Positions 22,780-28,320 of a DNA stretch of 28,320 nucleotides are shown here, piece after piece (positions within the stretch are counted from its first letter, which is position 1; every line of letters starts with the position of its first letter). Origin of the DNA: Pseudomonadota bacterium (GTDB lineage: Bacteria; Pseudomonadota; Alphaproteobacteria; Caulobacterales; Caulobacteraceae); the NCBI GenBank assembly GCA_023412655.1, contig JAEYNH010000106.1:1-28320 (forward strand). The letters are read 5' to 3'. A program made the translations under genes and the position numbers. The notes below the pieces were generated by a model that saw only the letters and a program-made list of their open reading frames with translations, searched no databases and was not told the origin of the DNA.

Positions 22780-22822
22780 GGCCGCGGGGATGACCGTCGG
22801 TCTGACTTTGGTCATCCCGGCC
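22780..22822. repeat. Inverted repeat next to the CtrA box
   Basis: GGGATGACC (22787-22795) and GGTCATCCC (22810-22818) are perfect 9-bp arms around 14 nt. Matching continues outward to GGCCG / CGGCC if three bases (CGG, 22785-22787) are skipped on the left, giving arms of about 13 bp. It begins one base after the CtrA box. Confidence 0.7.
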
Positions 22823-22871
22823 TTGTCGACATCCCCCGGGAAAGCTGGACCGGAACGGCCGTCCCTGTTGG

Positions 22872-22886
22872 TTAAGGAAGCGTAAA
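22872..22886. promoter_or_regulatory. CtrA-binding site, one mismatch
   Basis: TTAA-GGAAGCG-TAAA followed by C; second half-site TAAAC in place of TTAAC. Spacing is the correct 7 bp. Confidence 0.65.
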
Positions 22887-23020
22887 CGGCCGGTTTCATC
22901 CCGCCCGTCCCCCGCAGGCCCGCGCCGCGCCCGCCGACGTCGCAGTTCTCCCCATCGCGGCTCCCGTTCGCTAAGAGGGGGTCCACAGATTTCATCCCCA
23001 GCTTCCCGGGTGCGACCGAA

Positions 23021-23875
23021 TTGCCAAACACCACCCCCCCGCGGCTCGCCACCTACTTCCACGTCCATCTGGTGTCGGATTCCACCGGCGAGACGCTCAA
23101 CGCCATGGCCCGGGCGGTCTGCGCCCGGTTCGAGAACGTGCTGCCCATCGAGCACATCTACGCCCTGGTCCGCTCGCAGCGGCAGCTGGACCGGGCGTTG
23201 GGCGACATCGAGGAGGCGCCGGGCATCGTCCTGCACACCATTGTCGACGACAAGCTGCGCCACGCTCTCGAGGAAGGCTGCCGGCGGCTCGACATGCCCT
23301 GCATCCCGGCTCTCGACCCGCTCGTCAGCGCCATGCAGCGCTACCTGGGCGCCACCACCACCAGCCGGGTCGGCGCGCACCTGAGGCTCGACAACGACTA
23401 TTTCAACCGCATGGACGCCCTGAACTACGCCATCGGCCATGACGATGGTCAGGGCGGGCAGGACCTCGACCAGGCCGACGTTGTGCTGGTGGGCGTGTCG
23501 CGGACCTCGAAGACGCCGACCTGCATCTATCTCGCCCACCGCGGGGTGCGGGCGGCGAACGTGCCCCTGGTGCCCGGGCGGCCCGTGCCCGAAAAGCTGT
23601 TCACGATGAAGAACACCCTGATCGTCGGCCTGACGGTCTCGCCGGACCGCCTCATCCAGATCCGCAGGAACCGCCTGCTCAGCCTGAAGGAGAACCGCGA
23701 GTCGACCTATATCGACGTCGACTCGGTACGGGAGGAGATCGTCTATGCCCGGCGGCTGTACGAACGGCAGAACTGGCCGGTCATCGACGTGACCCGGCGC
23801 TCGGTGGAGGAAACGGCCGCGGCGGTGCTGAACCTGCTGCACGGCGGTCATGGCCAGATCGAGGTGCTGGGTTGA
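23021..23875 (+). CDS. ppsR: Pyruvate, phosphate dikinase regulatory protein / PEP synthetase regulatory protein (DUF299 kinase-pyrophosphorylase)
   Basis: Bifunctional enzyme family that switches pyruvate phosphate dikinase or PEP synthetase by ADP-dependent phosphorylation and Pi-dependent dephosphorylation. The 284-residue protein shows HLVSDSTGETLNAMARA (16-32), the P-loop-like GVSRTSKTPT (158-167), VPLVPGRPVP and the C-terminal YIDVDSVREEIVYARRL then WPVIDVTRRSVEETAA. TTG at 23021 is the likely start: no in-frame ATG or GTG lies between it and the origin-proximal sequence, and homologues begin close to here. It is the first gene to the right of the origin, pointing away, and its stop overlaps maf by 4 nt. 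Which dikinase it controls cannot be told from this window. Confidence 0.93.
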   Translation: MPNTTPPRLATYFHVHLVSDSTGETLNAMARAVCARFENVLPIEHIYALVRSQRQLDRALGDIEEAPGIVLHTIVDDKLRHALEEGCRRLDMPCIPALDPLVSAMQRYLGATTTSRVGAHLRLDNDYFNRMDALNYAIGHDDGQGGQDLDQADVVLVGVSRTSKTPTCIYLAHRGVRAANVPLVPGRPVPEKLFTMKNTLIVGLTVSPDRLIQIRRNRLLSLKENRESTYIDVDSVREEIVYARRLYERQNWPVIDVTRRSVEETAAAVLNLLHGGHGQIEVLG

Positions 23876-24468
23876 GCGATCCGATCATCCTGGCGTCGAA
23901 AAGCGCCGCCCGGCGGGCGGTGCTGGAGGGCGCCGGCGTGCCGTTCGAAAGCGTCGTCGCCGGTGTCGACGAGGACGCCGTCAAGGCCTCGCTGCTCGCC
24001 GACGGCGCCAGCGCGCGCGACATCGCCGACGCCCTGGCCGAGCTGAAGGCGATCCGGGTTTCGGCAAGGCGCCCCGGCTTCGTCATCGGGTCGGACCAGA
24101 CCCTGGAACTGGAGGGCCGGCTCTATGACAAGGCCGAGAACCTGGAGGCCGCCCGGGAGCGGCTGACGCTGCTGCGGGGCAAGCCGCACAAGCTCCACTC
24201 GGCCGTGGTGGTGGCCAAGGACGGCGCGCCGATCTGGCGCGAAGTGGTCACCTGCACCCTGACCATGCGCGATTTCTCCGACGAGTTCCTCGAGGCCTAT
24301 CTGGCGAGCGAGGGGCCGCAAGCCCTGGGCTCGGTGGGCTGCTACCGGCTGGAAGGTCCCGGCGCCCAGCTCTTCAGCCGCATCGAGGGCGATTATTTCG
24401 CCATCCTCGGCCTGCCGGTCTTCGGCCTGTTCGACCTGCTGCGCCGTCATGGAGCCCTCGCCGCATGA
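23872..24468 (+). CDS. Maf family nucleotide pyrophosphatase
   Basis: Maf-like enzyme that hydrolyses non-canonical or modified nucleoside triphosphates. The 198-residue protein has IILASKSAARRAVLEGAG (5-22, SxSxxR family start), IGSDQTLELEG and YDKAENLEAARERLTLLRGK, then the catalytic region GSVGCYRLEGPGAQLFSRI. The GSDQ motif resembles the YceF branch (7-methyl-GTP pyrophosphatase) more than the YhdE branch (dTTP/UTP), which is an inference. Start is TTG at 23872, overlapping the ppsR stop as TTGA; no ATG is available near. It overlaps aroE by 4 nt at the other end. Confidence 0.92.
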   Translation: MSDPIILASKSAARRAVLEGAGVPFESVVAGVDEDAVKASLLADGASARDIADALAELKAIRVSARRPGFVIGSDQTLELEGRLYDKAENLEAARERLTLLRGKPHKLHSAVVVAKDGAPIWREVVTCTLTMRDFSDEFLEAYLASEGPQALGSVGCYRLEGPGAQLFSRIEGDYFAILGLPVFGLFDLLRRHGALAA

Positions 24469-25319
24469 AGCCGCCGATAACGGGCAGGACCCTGGTGGCC
24501 GGCGTGGCCGGCAGGCCGGTCGCCCATTCGCTGTCGCCGCTGATCCACAACGCCTGGCTGGCCGCCTCCGGCATCGACGGGGTCTATGTGGCCTTCAGCC
24601 CGGCCGAGGACCGGTTCGCGGCCTGGATCGAGGCGTGCCGCGGCGGGCTGGTGCGCGGCCTGAACGTCACCATCCCCTTCAAGGAGGCCGCGCTGGCCGC
24701 CGCCGACGTGGTGAGCCCCCGGGCCGAGGCGGCCGGGGCGGCGAACCTGATCGTCTTCGAGGCGGACGGCCGGATCTTCGCCGACAACACCGACGGTCTT
24801 GGCCTGCTCGGCGCCCTCGCCGCCCAGGCCCCCGGCTTCCAGGCGGGCGCCGCGCCGGTGGTGGTGCTGGGTGCGGGCGGGGCGGCCAAGGGCGCGGTGG
24901 CCGCCCTGCTCGCCGCCGGGACGCCGGAGGTGCGGATCGTCAACCGGACCCTCTCCAAGGCGCAGGCGATCGCGGATGCCATGGGACCCGGCGCGGTCGC
25001 CCTGCCGCTGGATCGGGCGGAGACGGCCTTCGCCGGCGCCGGCGCGGTGATCAACGCCACTTCCGCCGGCCTGGGCGGCGAGCCGGGACTGGACCTGCCC
25101 CTGGAGGCCAGTCCGGAGACCGCGGTAATGATGGACATGGTCTACAAGCCGCTGGTGACGCCGTTCCTGGCCGAGGCCCAGCGCCTGGGACGGCCTACGG
25201 TGGACGGGCTGGAGATGCTGGTGCGCCAGGCCGCGCCTTCGTTCGAGGCCTTCTATGGCGCGCCGCCCCCCGCCGAGGTGGATGTCCGGGCCCTGGCGTT
25301 GAAGGCGCTCGGCCAATGA
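24465..25319 (+). CDS. aroE: Shikimate dehydrogenase (NADP+)
   Basis: Reduces 3-dehydroshikimate to shikimate in aromatic amino acid synthesis. The 284-residue protein has the substrate motif VAHSLSPLIHNAWL (19-32), NVTIPFKE with catalytic Lys 73, DNTDG with Asp 110, the nucleotide-binding VLGAGGAAKGAV (134-145), VNRT, and the C-terminal VDGLEMLVRQAAPSFE. ATGA overlaps couple it to maf before and coaE after. ppsR-maf-aroE-coaE-dnaQ running away from the origin is the Caulobacter order. Confidence 0.96.
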   Translation: MKPPITGRTLVAGVAGRPVAHSLSPLIHNAWLAASGIDGVYVAFSPAEDRFAAWIEACRGGLVRGLNVTIPFKEAALAAADVVSPRAEAAGAANLIVFEADGRIFADNTDGLGLLGALAAQAPGFQAGAAPVVVLGAGGAAKGAVAALLAAGTPEVRIVNRTLSKAQAIADAMGPGAVALPLDRAETAFAGAGAVINATSAGLGGEPGLDLPLEASPETAVMMDMVYKPLVTPFLAEAQRLGRPTVDGLEMLVRQAAPSFEAFYGAPPPAEVDVRALALKALGQ

Positions 25320-25912
25320 AGGTGATCGGCCTCACCGGCTCCATCGGCATGGGCAAGTCGACCACCGCGGCCATGTTCCGCGAGGCCGGCGTGCCGGTCT
25401 ATGACGCGGACGCCGCGGTCCATGCGCTCTACGACCAGGGCGGAGCCGCCGTCGGGCCGGTGGGCGAGGCCTTCCCGGGCGTCGTCAGGGACGGCCGCGT
25501 CGACCGGGAGGCGCTGCGCCAGCGCGTGCTGGGCGATCCCGAGGCGCTGAAGCGGCTGAACGCCATCGTCCACCCGCTGGTGGGCCAGGACCGGGTCGGC
25601 TTCTTCGAGGCGGCCAAGGCCATGGGCGCGGACCTGGTGGTGCTGGACATCCCCCTACTGTTCGAGACCGGGGGCCACGCCAACGTGGACTATGTGGTGG
25701 TGGCCTCGGCGCCCCCGGAGATGCAGCGCGAGCGGGTGTTGGCCCGGCCGGGCATGAGCCCCGAGCGGCTGGACGCCATCCTCGCCCAGCAGACCCCCGA
25801 CGCCGAGAAGCGGGCCCGCGCCCACTTCGTGGTCGACACCGGCCAGGGTCTCGCCCACGCCCGGGAGCAGGTCTTCCACATCATTGCGGCCCTGCGCGCT
25901 TCCGCCGGTTGA
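25316..25912 (+). CDS. coaE: Dephospho-CoA kinase
   Basis: Last step of coenzyme A synthesis. The 198-residue protein has the P-loop LTGSIGMGKST (6-16), VYDADAAVHALY, LNAIVHPLV (the HP region of the family), VVLDIPLLFETG and the C-terminal HFVVDTG. Start ATG at 25316 overlaps the aroE stop by 4 nt. dnaQ follows 32 bp later with a separate ribosome-binding sequence. Confidence 0.96.
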   Translation: MKVIGLTGSIGMGKSTTAAMFREAGVPVYDADAAVHALYDQGGAAVGPVGEAFPGVVRDGRVDREALRQRVLGDPEALKRLNAIVHPLVGQDRVGFFEAAKAMGADLVVLDIPLLFETGGHANVDYVVVASAPPEMQRERVLARPGMSPERLDAILAQQTPDAEKRARAHFVVDTGQGLAHAREQVFHIIAALRASAG

Positions 25913-25944
25913 AAAAGGCCGGCGACGCAGGCCATTGAAGGGCC

Positions 25945-26649
25945 ATGGCGCGCGAGATCGTCCTCGACACCGAAACCACGGGATTCGACCCCAACACCGG
26001 CGACCGGCTGGTCGAACTGGCCTGCCTCGAGATCGAGGACTTCGTCCCGACCGGCCGGCACCTGCACGTCTATATCGACCCTTGCCGGGACATGCCGGCC
26101 GAGGCCGAGAAGATCCACGGCCTGTCCAGCGCCTTCCTGCGCGGCAAGCCCCGCTTCGAGCATCCCGAGGTGGTGGAGGCCTTCCTGGACTTCGTCGGGG
26201 ACGCCCCGCTGATCGCCCACAACGCGGCCTTCGACCGGGGCTTCATCAACTGGGAACTGGCCAACTGCAACCGGGCCGAACTGCCGGAACACCGCTGGAT
26301 CGACACCCTGGCCCTGGCCAAGCAGCGGTTCCCGGGGATGCACAACTCCCTCGACGCGCTCTGCCGGCGCTTCAAGATCTCGCTGGCCGAGCGGGAGAAG
26401 CACGGGGCCCTGATCGACACCAAGCTTCTGGCGGCGGTCTATCTGGAACTGCGCGGCGGCCGCGAACGGCGGCTGGAGCTCACCTCGACGGTGGCCGTCA
26501 ACGCCGTCCACGCCGCCACGCGCAACGCCTATGGGGCGCGGCCCCGGCCCCTGGCCCCGCTGTCCACCGAAACCGAGCGGGCGGCGCATGCCGCCTTCAT
26601 CCGCGAGGTGGTGAAGAGCGAGGAGCTCTGGAGCCGGTTCGGCCTGTAG
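25945..26649 (+). CDS. dnaQ: DNA polymerase III subunit epsilon (proofreading exonuclease)
   Basis: 3'-5' proofreading exonuclease of the replicative polymerase, DEDDh type. The 234-residue protein has VLDTETTGFDP (6-16) with Asp 8 and Glu 10, IAHNAAFDRGF with Asp 97, and HGALIDTKLLA with His 153 and Asp 158. A roughly 60-residue C-terminal tail follows that would bind the alpha subunit. TGAAGGG precedes the ATG. The gene lies close to the origin. Its 3' side has a tandem repeat and then convergent secB. Confidence 0.95.
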   Translation: MAREIVLDTETTGFDPNTGDRLVELACLEIEDFVPTGRHLHVYIDPCRDMPAEAEKIHGLSSAFLRGKPRFEHPEVVEAFLDFVGDAPLIAHNAAFDRGFINWELANCNRAELPEHRWIDTLALAKQRFPGMHNSLDALCRRFKISLAEREKHGALIDTKLLAAVYLELRGGRERRLELTSTVAVNAVHAATRNAYGARPRPLAPLSTETERAAHAAFIREVVKSEELWSRFGL

Positions 26650-26676
26650 GGCTCAGGCGAGCCGCCCGCCCTGACG

Positions 26677-26714
26677 GGCAGGCCAGACTACGGCAGGCCA
26701 GACTACCGCAGGCC
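26677..26714. repeat. Short tandem repeat between dnaQ and secB
   Basis: Two perfect 15-bp copies of GGCAGGCCAGACTAC (26677-26691, 26692-26706) and a partial third copy (CGCAGGCC). It lies between the convergent dnaQ and secB stops; preceded by a small GCCC-TGAC-GGGC hairpin. No T-run. Confidence 0.75.
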
Positions 26715-26718
26715 GGCC

Positions 26719-27207
26719 TCAGGCGTGGCCGACCTGTTCCTGTTCCTGGGCCTTGCGCGCGGCGTAGACGCCGGCGAAGTCAATCGGATCCAGCATGAAG
26801 GGCGGGAAGCCGCCTTCGGCCGTCACGTCGGCGATGACCCGCCGGGCGAAGGGGAACAGGTAGCGCGGGCACTCGATGAGCAGCACCGGCTCCATGTCCT
26901 CGGCGGGGATGCCGGAGATCTGGAACACGCCGCCATAGAGCAGCTCGACGACGAACAGGGCGCCGTCCTCGCGGGTGGCCTTGGCGGAGAGCTTCAGGTC
27001 CACCTCGAACAGGCCGTCCTCGCGGCCGCGGGCGTTCATCTCGACGCCGAGGTCGATCTGCGGCTGGGCCTGACTCGCGCGCAGGGCCTCGGGGGCCCGC
27101 GGGTTTTCGAACGACAGGTCCCGGATGAACTGGGCGAGGATGCGGATGCCGGGGCCTTCGGCAGCGCCTTCGGGCGGAAGCGGCGCGCCGGCGTCGGATT
27201 CGGACAT
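26719..27207 (-). CDS. secB: Protein-export chaperone SecB
   Basis: Tetrameric cytoplasmic chaperone that keeps preproteins unfolded and delivers them to SecA. The 162-residue protein has the family run IRILAQFIRDLSFENPRAPE (21-40), QPQIDLGVEMNAR, ALFVVELLYGGVFQI, and LIECPRYLFPFARRVIADVT followed by GGFPPFMLDPIDF. Length and motifs fit alphaproteobacterial SecB. ATG at 27207 is chosen; the 13-codon upstream extension lacks family similarity. Divergent from the Tim44-domain gene across 162 bp. Confidence 0.96.
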   Translation of the reverse strand: MSESDAGAPLPPEGAAEGPGIRILAQFIRDLSFENPRAPEALRASQAQPQIDLGVEMNARGREDGLFEVDLKLSAKATREDGALFVVELLYGGVFQISGIPAEDMEPVLLIECPRYLFPFARRVIADVTAEGGFPPFMLDPIDFAGVYAARKAQEQEQVGHA

Positions 27208-27289
27208 GATCGGGCTAAAATCCTGTTGTAGGCGACAAAGGTTCACGCCTTCTTGGGCGGCTCGGCTAACATGGGGCCATTAGGGATGC

Positions 27290-27313
27290 AACGCCGCCCC
27301 TGACGGCGGCGTT
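27290..27313. repeat. Inverted repeat in the secB-Tim44 divergent gap
   Basis: AACGCCGCC / GGCGGCGTT, 9-bp perfect arms around CCTGAC. It overlaps the -35 of the rightward promoter, so it could be an operator or an early mRNA hairpin for the secB side. Confidence 0.6.
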
Positions 27314-27328
27314 CGAGCAGCCTATATA
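27300..27328 (+). promoter_or_regulatory. Promoter of the Tim44-domain gene and mltA
   Basis: CTGACG (27300-27305), 17-bp spacer, TATATA (27323-27328), 41 bp before the TTG start. Good housekeeping-type match. Confidence 0.6.
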
Positions 27329-27369
27329 GGGGCGTTGGACGGAAGGCGTCCGAAGCCCAAGGGAAAGCG

Positions 27370-27990
27370 TTGCAAGTTCTCGAGCTGATCATCTTCGCCG
27401 GCCTCGCGGCCATCGTGCTCTACCAGCTGTACTCGGTGCTGGGTCGGCGCGTGGGACGCCAGCCCGAGGACCAGCAGCCGCAAACCGAGGTGGCGCGCAG
27501 TCCCGTCAGGCCCCTGGACCCGTCGGCCGAGCCCATCGACGACGGCGTGGCCCTTACCGGCCTTGCCGCGGTGAAGGCCCTGGATCCCAGCTTCGACGTC
27601 GGCCGCTTCCTGGGCGGCGCCAAGCATGCCTACGAGATGATCGTGCGCGCCTTCGCCGATGGCGACCGCGAAACGCTGAAGAACCTCCTGGCCCCCGAGG
27701 TGCTGGCCAGCTTCGAAGGCGCCATCGACCAGCGCGAGGCGGAAGGCCGGACCGAAAGCGTCGAGTTCTTCCACCCGCCCCGGGCGGACCTGGAACGCGC
27801 CGACGTGGGGCCGGGCGATCTCGCCCGGGTGGTGGTGCGGTTCCTGGCGGAATTCCGCAGCCGCTCGAAGGGTCCGGAGGGCGAGGCCGTGGACGACCGC
27901 CGCACCGCCGAGCTGTGGACCTTCGAACGCAATCTTAAGAGCCGCGATCCTAACTGGACGCTGGTCCACGTCGACGCCGCGGAGGCGTAA
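27370..27990 (+). CDS. Tim44-like (TimA) domain protein, membrane-anchored
   Basis: A 206-residue protein with one N-terminal transmembrane segment (about residues 3-24, LELIIFAGLAAIVLYQLYSV). A polar linker follows, and a Tim44/MRP-L45-type domain (about 70-200) with FDVGRFLGGAKHAYEMIVRA, DRETLKNLLAPEVLASFEGA and VVVRFLAEFRSR. The family is related to the mitochondrial import motor subunit Tim44; bacterial TimA function is poorly defined. Start is TTG at 27370 preceded by AAGGGA; no ATG fits. The position next to secB and before mltA is conserved in Caulobacterales and suggests an envelope role. Confidence 0.9.
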   Translation: MQVLELIIFAGLAAIVLYQLYSVLGRRVGRQPEDQQPQTEVARSPVRPLDPSAEPIDDGVALTGLAAVKALDPSFDVGRFLGGAKHAYEMIVRAFADGDRETLKNLLAPEVLASFEGAIDQREAEGRTESVEFFHPPRADLERADVGPGDLARVVVRFLAEFRSRSKGPEGEAVDDRRTAELWTFERNLKSRDPNWTLVHVDAAEA

Positions 27991-27995
27991 GTCCC

Positions 27996-28320
27996 TTGAA
28001 CCTGCGCCCGGTCCTTTGGGCGGCCCTGGCCGCCCTGAGCCTCGCCGCCTGCGCCACCCCCGCCGCCATCGCGCCCAAGGGCCCGGTTGCGCCCTATCGG
28101 CCGCCGCCCGAGACGCCCTACCGCCCGGCCGAGCCGCCGCCGGTGGGCCGCCGGCTCGAGCTTTCGGCTCTGCGGGGCTGGGCGAACGAGGACCACGCCG
28201 GCGCCTTCCGCGCGTTCCGGGAGACCTGCCACGCCGCCCGGCGACGGGAGCTGGCGGACGCCTGCGCCCGCGCCCGGGCGCGGGGGGCGCGGGGGCCCGC
28301 CGAAGCGAAAGGCTTCGTGG
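27996..28320 (+). CDS. mltA: Membrane-bound lytic murein transglycosylase A, N-terminal part (cut by window end)
   Basis: Outer-membrane lipoprotein that cleaves peptidoglycan to 1,6-anhydro-muropeptides. Only the first 108 residues are in the window. Seen: signal peptide with lipobox LSLAAC, a Pro-rich linker (YRPPPETPYRPAEPPP), then the start of the MltA domain, LSALRGWANEDHAGAFRAF, followed by two cysteines spaced as in the family. Start is TTG at 27996, with GGAGG inside the end of the Tim44-domain gene, 5 bp downstream of whose stop it begins. The catalytic 3D domain lies outside the window. Confidence 0.85.
   Translation, partial: MNLRPVLWAALAALSLAACATPAAIAPKGPVAPYRPPPETPYRPAEPPPVGRRLELSALRGWANEDHAGAFRAFRETCHAARRRELADACARARARGARGPAEAKGFV

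Larger units (their letters stand above)
22520..23020. other. Putative chromosome replication origin (Cori-like)
   Basis: This is the only gene-free stretch over 300 bp. It lies between hemE and ppsR (DUF299), as does the Caulobacter crescentus origin, and the flanking genes point outward. Inside: a perfect CtrA box, a second one with one mismatch, a DnaA-like CGATCCACA, further weak DnaA-like nonamers, GATTC (CcrM site, 22596-22600), an A/T-richer patch around 22584-22607, and inverted repeats at 22574-22619, 22704-22718 and 22780-22822. The motif T(C/T)ATCCC recurs five times. I infer the origin from synteny plus CtrA sites; DnaA boxes are less clear than in E. coli-type origins. Confidence 0.85.

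Noticed and set aside
24449..25912. One long frame joining sequence antisense-like to aroE with coaE, suggesting a fusion
   Set aside because: Only the last 198 residues are a real protein (CoaE) with a clean ATGA-coupled start; the first part is aroE read out of frame.
1..28320. CRISPR arrays, transposons, prophage or defence genes
   Set aside because: No spaced repeats, transposase, integrase or nuclease-type genes were found; every large frame belongs to a core gene.

Overview
This window is core chromosome from a high-GC alphaproteobacterium of the Caulobacterales (Caulobacter/Phenylobacterium/Brevundimonas type; I cannot fix the genus). The evidence is gene order: cenR-like regulator, ntrZ-like gene, leuS-lptE-holA, mnmE-mnmG-rsmG-parA-parB, rho, hemJ-hemH-hemE, an origin-like gap, then ppsR-maf-aroE-coaE-dnaQ and secB. 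This is the neighbourhood of the Caulobacter crescentus replication origin (Cori), which lies between hemE and the DUF299 (ppsR) gene. No mobile element, CRISPR array, rRNA, tRNA or defence system was seen.

Layout. 1-5 kb: the 3' end of ftsK (interrupted by one in-frame TAG), lolA, a probable small RNA with its own terminator, xthA, then on the minus strand a CenR-like response regulator and yggS. A degenerate ThiE/TenI-like gene starts head to head with yggS, and an ntrZ-like gene faces it. 5.5-10.4 kb: plus-strand operon DUF3576 lipoprotein-leuS-lptE-holA. 10.4-16.3 kb: minus-strand operon DUF6489-mnmE-mnmG-rsmG-parA-parB, holding three parS sites. 16.4-18.1 kb: a plus-strand dienelactone hydrolase/quinone reductase pair. 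A fourth parS follows between two hairpins, then rho on the minus strand. 20-22.5 kb: heme operon hemE-hemH-hemJ, transcribed away from the origin. 22,520-23,020: the only gene-free stretch over 300 bp, with a perfect CtrA box, a near-perfect second one, DnaA-like boxes, a CcrM GANTC site and several inverted repeats. 23.0-25.9 kb: tightly overlapping ppsR-maf-aroE-coaE, then dnaQ. The end holds secB (minus), a Tim44-domain gene and the start of mltA.

How it fits together. The origin, ParA/ParB and four parS sites within about 4.5-9.7 kb of the origin form the replication and segregation module. The genes nearest the origin on both sides point away from it and so lie on the leading strand. 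Several genes use TTG or GTG starts set inside 4-nt overlaps with the upstream stop. The main points for a second look are the origin architecture (a repeated TYATCCC motif and new inverted repeats), the candidate sRNA between lolA and xthA, the nonsense codon in ftsK, the parS site inside the mnmG reading frame, and the degenerate ThiE-like protein.
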